Shown one piece after another: positions 62,154 through 64,000 of a stretch of 64,000 nucleotides of DNA. The notes under the pieces are model-generated. The model did no database searches. It saw nothing but the letters and a program-made list of their open reading frames with translations, and was not told the DNA's origin. The stretch is from [Actinomadura] parvosata subsp. kistnae (lineage in GTDB: Bacteria; Actinomycetota; Actinomycetes; Streptosporangiales; Streptosporangiaceae), in contig NZ_OOHJ01000008.1 of the NCBI RefSeq assembly GCF_900323885.1, positions 186,001 through 250,000 of the forward strand, in the 5' to 3' direction. Every line of letters starts with the position of its first letter. Within the stretch, counting starts at the first letter, position 1. Made by a program: the position numbers and the translations under genes.

Positions 62154-63020
62154 ATGCCGACGGAAACGGTCAGCACGGAAACGGTCAGCACGGAAACGGT
62201 CAGCACGGAAACGGTCAGCCACGAGCAGGCGAGGACGACGGTCAGCCAGGCGCCGGCGAACGCGACGGATGAGCGTCCGGCGTCGCAGCCCGGCAGCCTG
62301 GAGCGCGGGATCGACCTCCTGCTCGCGCTCAGCGCCGCCTCCCGCCCCGTCACGCTGTCGCAGTTGTGCCGCAGCACGGGCCTGCCCAAGTCGACCGCGC
62401 ACCGGATCCTGGGCGTGCTGTGCTCGCGCGAGCTGGCCCGCCGGGTGGGCAACGCGTACCTGCCCGGCGAGCTGCTGGAGTCGATGGCCGGCATCACCCG
62501 GGCGCGCGTGCCCGGCACGCGCCGGGTCGTCCTGCCGTACCTGCTGTACCTGTTCGAGACCACCAGGCAGACGGTGAACCTGGCCGTGCCGTCCGGCCTG
62601 GAGATCCGCTACGTCGAGCGCCTGTACGGCCACAACCGGGTCGGCTCGCGCTCCGACGGCCTCGACCGGGCGCCGCTGCACTGCACGGCGACCGGCAAGG
62701 CGCTGCTGGCCTTCGATCCGAGGCTGCGCCAGGAGCTGCTGGCGCGGGGCACGTTCGAGCGGCTGACCCGCCGCACGATCACCAGCCTGGCCGGGCTCGA
62801 ACGGGAGCTGGCGCAGGTCCGCCGGCACGGCATCGCCTACTCGCAGGAGGAGTTCACCGAGGGGGTGGCGTGCGTGGCGGCCCCGGTGTTCGGCCCCGGC
62901 GGGCGGATCTGCATGGCGGTCGGGGTGGCGGCGCCCGCGCACCTGGCGCCGCTGGCCAAGCTGGGCATCTCGGTACGCGGCGCCGCCCAGGCGATCTCGG
63001 CCGCCCTGCTCGGCGCGTGA
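62154..63020 (+). CDS. IclR-family transcriptional regulator with TETVS-repeat N-terminus
   Basis: About 288 residues. Residues 1-45 are a disordered tail with four TETVS copies; then comes the IclR winged helix (SLERGIDLLLALSAASRPVTLSQLCRSTGLPKSTAHRILGVL) and the effector domain (VNLAVPSGLEIRYVERLYG, LHCTATGKALLAF, EEFTEGVACVAAPVF). ATG 62154 has GAGAGGG at good spacing; ATG 62148 is too close to it. It follows the cox operon by 52 bp and may regulate it or the genes downstream. The stop lies in a 32-bp array. Confidence 0.9.
   Translation: MPTETVSTETVSTETVSTETVSHEQARTTVSQAPANATDERPASQPGSLERGIDLLLALSAASRPVTLSQLCRSTGLPKSTAHRILGVLCSRELARRVGNAYLPGELLESMAGITRARVPGTRRVVLPYLLYLFETTRQTVNLAVPSGLEIRYVERLYGHNRVGSRSDGLDRAPLHCTATGKALLAFDPRLRQELLARGTFERLTRRTITSLAGLERELAQVRRHGIAYSQEEFTEGVACVAAPVFGPGGRICMAVGVAAPAHLAPLAKLGISVRGAAQAISAALLGA
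62160..62219 (+). repeat. 15-bp in-frame tandem repeat at the start of the IclR gene
   Basis: ACGGAAACGGTCAGC occurs four times without a mismatch, coding TETVS four times from the second or third codon. The exact identity indicates recent expansion. Confidence 0.95.
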
Positions 63021-63120
63021 TCCCGTTCCCCGCCGCCCTGCTCGGCGCGTGATCCCGTTCTCCCCCGGACGGCTCGGCGCGTGACTCCGTGCGCGGCCGC
63101 GCCGCTCGGCGCGTGACTCC
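63009..63120 (+). repeat. 32-bp tandem array beginning in the last codons of the IclR gene
   Basis: CTCGGCGCGTGA occurs at 63009, 63041, 63073 and 63105, exactly 32 bp apart, each followed by TCCGT or CCCGT. The first TGA (63018) is the IclR stop. The four TGAs fall successively in all three reading frames. Confidence 0.93.
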
Positions 63121-63137
63121 GTTCCGGTCAACGGAAC
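63121..63137. promoter_or_regulatory. Inverted repeat upstream of the P450-like gene
   Basis: GTTCCG and CGGAAC flank GTCAA, a 17-bp dyad of the size and type bound by IclR-family regulators. It lies right after the 32-bp array and 107 bp before the next start codon. It could instead be a weak terminator. Confidence 0.4.
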
Positions 63138-63243
63138 GCGTACCGATCTTGTGGCCGGAAGTGTTCCACTGACCGAAACCCCGCATTGCGAACGCGCCCC
63201 CGCGAGCGATCACATCGACGCATGAGAGCGCGGAAGGTCACAC

Positions 63244-64000
63244 GTGCCTAGGGGACTGCCCAGGGCCACCCTGCTGGAGAGCCTGCGCCTGGCGGCCACG
63301 CTCGTCCCCCCGGGCACGCCGCACGTGACGCGCGGGCGCGACCCGCTGCGGGCCCGCGCGCTGCTGGCCACCCTGGAGACCCGCTACGGCGGCCGGCCCG
63401 TGCTCGTGCGCGGCCTGCGCGGCCGCGTCCTGCTGATCCTGTCCAAGCGGGACGCCGTGCGCGTGCTGACCGAGGACGACGACGCCTACGCCCCCACCCT
63501 CGACGAGCGCCCCTTCGGCCTGCCCACGGACGTGCTGCGCCCGCGCTTCATCGAGATCGCCAGGGAGGAGGCCGCCGCGCTCACCGAGGGCGTGGTCGAC
63601 CACGCCCGCCTCAACGCCTGCTGGCAGCGCGTGGCCAGGCGCTGCGTCTACGGCGACGGCGCGGCCGACGACGAGGAGCTCACCCGGCTGCTCGAAGGCG
63701 TCACCCGGGCCGGCCGGTGGCGGGCCAGGCGGCGCCAGGAGATCCTGTCCGGCCGCTACGACGCCCGCATCATCGACCACCTGCGCCGCGCCGAGCCCGG
63801 CAGCCTGGCCGGGCTGATCGCCGAGACGCCGGAGAGCGAGTCGCGGGCGCTGATGCAGGCCGCGTTCTGGATGATGGGGCTGGGCGCCAGCGCGGCCGGC
63901 CTGACGCAGACCCTGGCCCTGCTCGCCGCCCACCCCGCCCACCGCAAGGCGGCCCGCAAGAACCCCGACCACCTGCGCGCCTGCCTGCGCGAAGGACTGC
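63244..64000 (+). CDS. Cytochrome-P450-like protein (cut off by window edge)
   Basis: The frame from GTG 63244 is open to the window end (252 residues) and reads as a real protein: LETRYGGRPVLVRGLRGRVLLILSKRDAVRVLTEDDDAYAP, then RFIEIAREEAAALTEG, and a late helix LGASAAGLTQTLALLAAHPAHRKAARK followed by LRACLREGL. The layout matches the P450 B-region, I-helix and the start of the K-helix E-x-x-R, but the I-helix lacks the acid-Thr pair. The haem-binding loop would lie beyond the window. A degenerate P450 or P450-fold protein is my best reading. Confidence 0.6.
   Translation, partial: MPRGLPRATLLESLRLAATLVPPGTPHVTRGRDPLRARALLATLETRYGGRPVLVRGLRGRVLLILSKRDAVRVLTEDDDAYAPTLDERPFGLPTDVLRPRFIEIAREEAAALTEGVVDHARLNACWQRVARRCVYGDGAADDEELTRLLEGVTRAGRWRARRRQEILSGRYDARIIDHLRRAEPGSLAGLIAETPESESRALMQAAFWMMGLGASAAGLTQTLALLAAHPAHRKAARKNPDHLRACLREGL

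Overview
The window is very GC-rich, with almost every third codon position G or C, and is packed with actinomycete-type genes: glucosyl-3-phosphoglycerate synthase, a RamB-type regulator beside isocitrate lyase, IdeR/DmdR-type iron boxes, a Ser/Thr kinase, LCP and MMPL envelope proteins, and many one-component regulators. It reads as chromosome from a filamentous actinobacterium. A Streptosporangiales (Nonomuraea-like) host is my guess from general likeness. I see no IS element, prophage, tRNA, rRNA or CRISPR array.

Layout. 1-9 kb: a partial gpgS, a secreted SGNH hydrolase with a propeller-like repeat tail, a frameshifted MMPL transporter, a divergent aldo/keto reductase and MerR pair, and a diacylglycerol-kinase-like protein. 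9-16 kb: a RamB-like regulator divergent from isocitrate lyase, a Ser/Thr kinase, an iron-boxed siderophore-interacting protein, and an HSL-type hydrolase. 16-29 kb: an ABC-2 export operon, an ECF sigma factor with its CU044_5270 membrane partner, a YcnI copper protein, a LolA-like/ABC operon, an AraC regulator, and a two-component system that shares TCTCAG repeats with the LolA-like operon. 29-46 kb: LysR, zinc metallopeptidase, LCP, P450, an alpha/beta hydrolase lacking its nucleophile, a membrane spermidine-synthase-like protein, a subtilase, a one-domain voltage-gated channel, an S4 paralogue and a DUF2470 protein around iron boxes, a TetR regulator with a 200-residue glycine-rich insert, and an ABC-F protein. 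47-53.6 kb: a complete Entner-Doudoroff operon (zwf-edd-glk-eda) divergent from a ROK repressor. 53.6-64 kb: an AAA ATPase fused to a PD-(D/E)XK-like nuclease domain, an MHS transporter, a LysR-controlled form I CO dehydrogenase cluster (coxMSL plus an XdhC/CoxF-like gene), an IclR regulator, and a partial P450-like gene.

Two patterns run through the window. First, several genes are broken by one-base indels, mostly a missing base in a C or G run (MMPL, kinase linker, the gene before ycnI, an ABC ATPase N-terminus, the metallopeptidase twice, coxS). That looks more like uncorrected homopolymer errors than real decay, so the affected genes may be intact. Second, many genes are followed by short tandem repeats (20, 32, 34, 36 or 61 bp periods) whose first copy contains the gene's own stop codon. 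With 20- and 32-bp periods the repeated TGA falls in all three frames. I do not recognise this as a described element, and it is the most interesting unexplained structure here.

Metabolically, glucose is phosphorylated by Glk, oxidised by Zwf and cleaved through Edd and Eda. Isocitrate lyase supports growth on acetate or fatty acids. CO dehydrogenase would supply electrons from trace CO. All functions are read from translated sequence and motifs; no database search was run.
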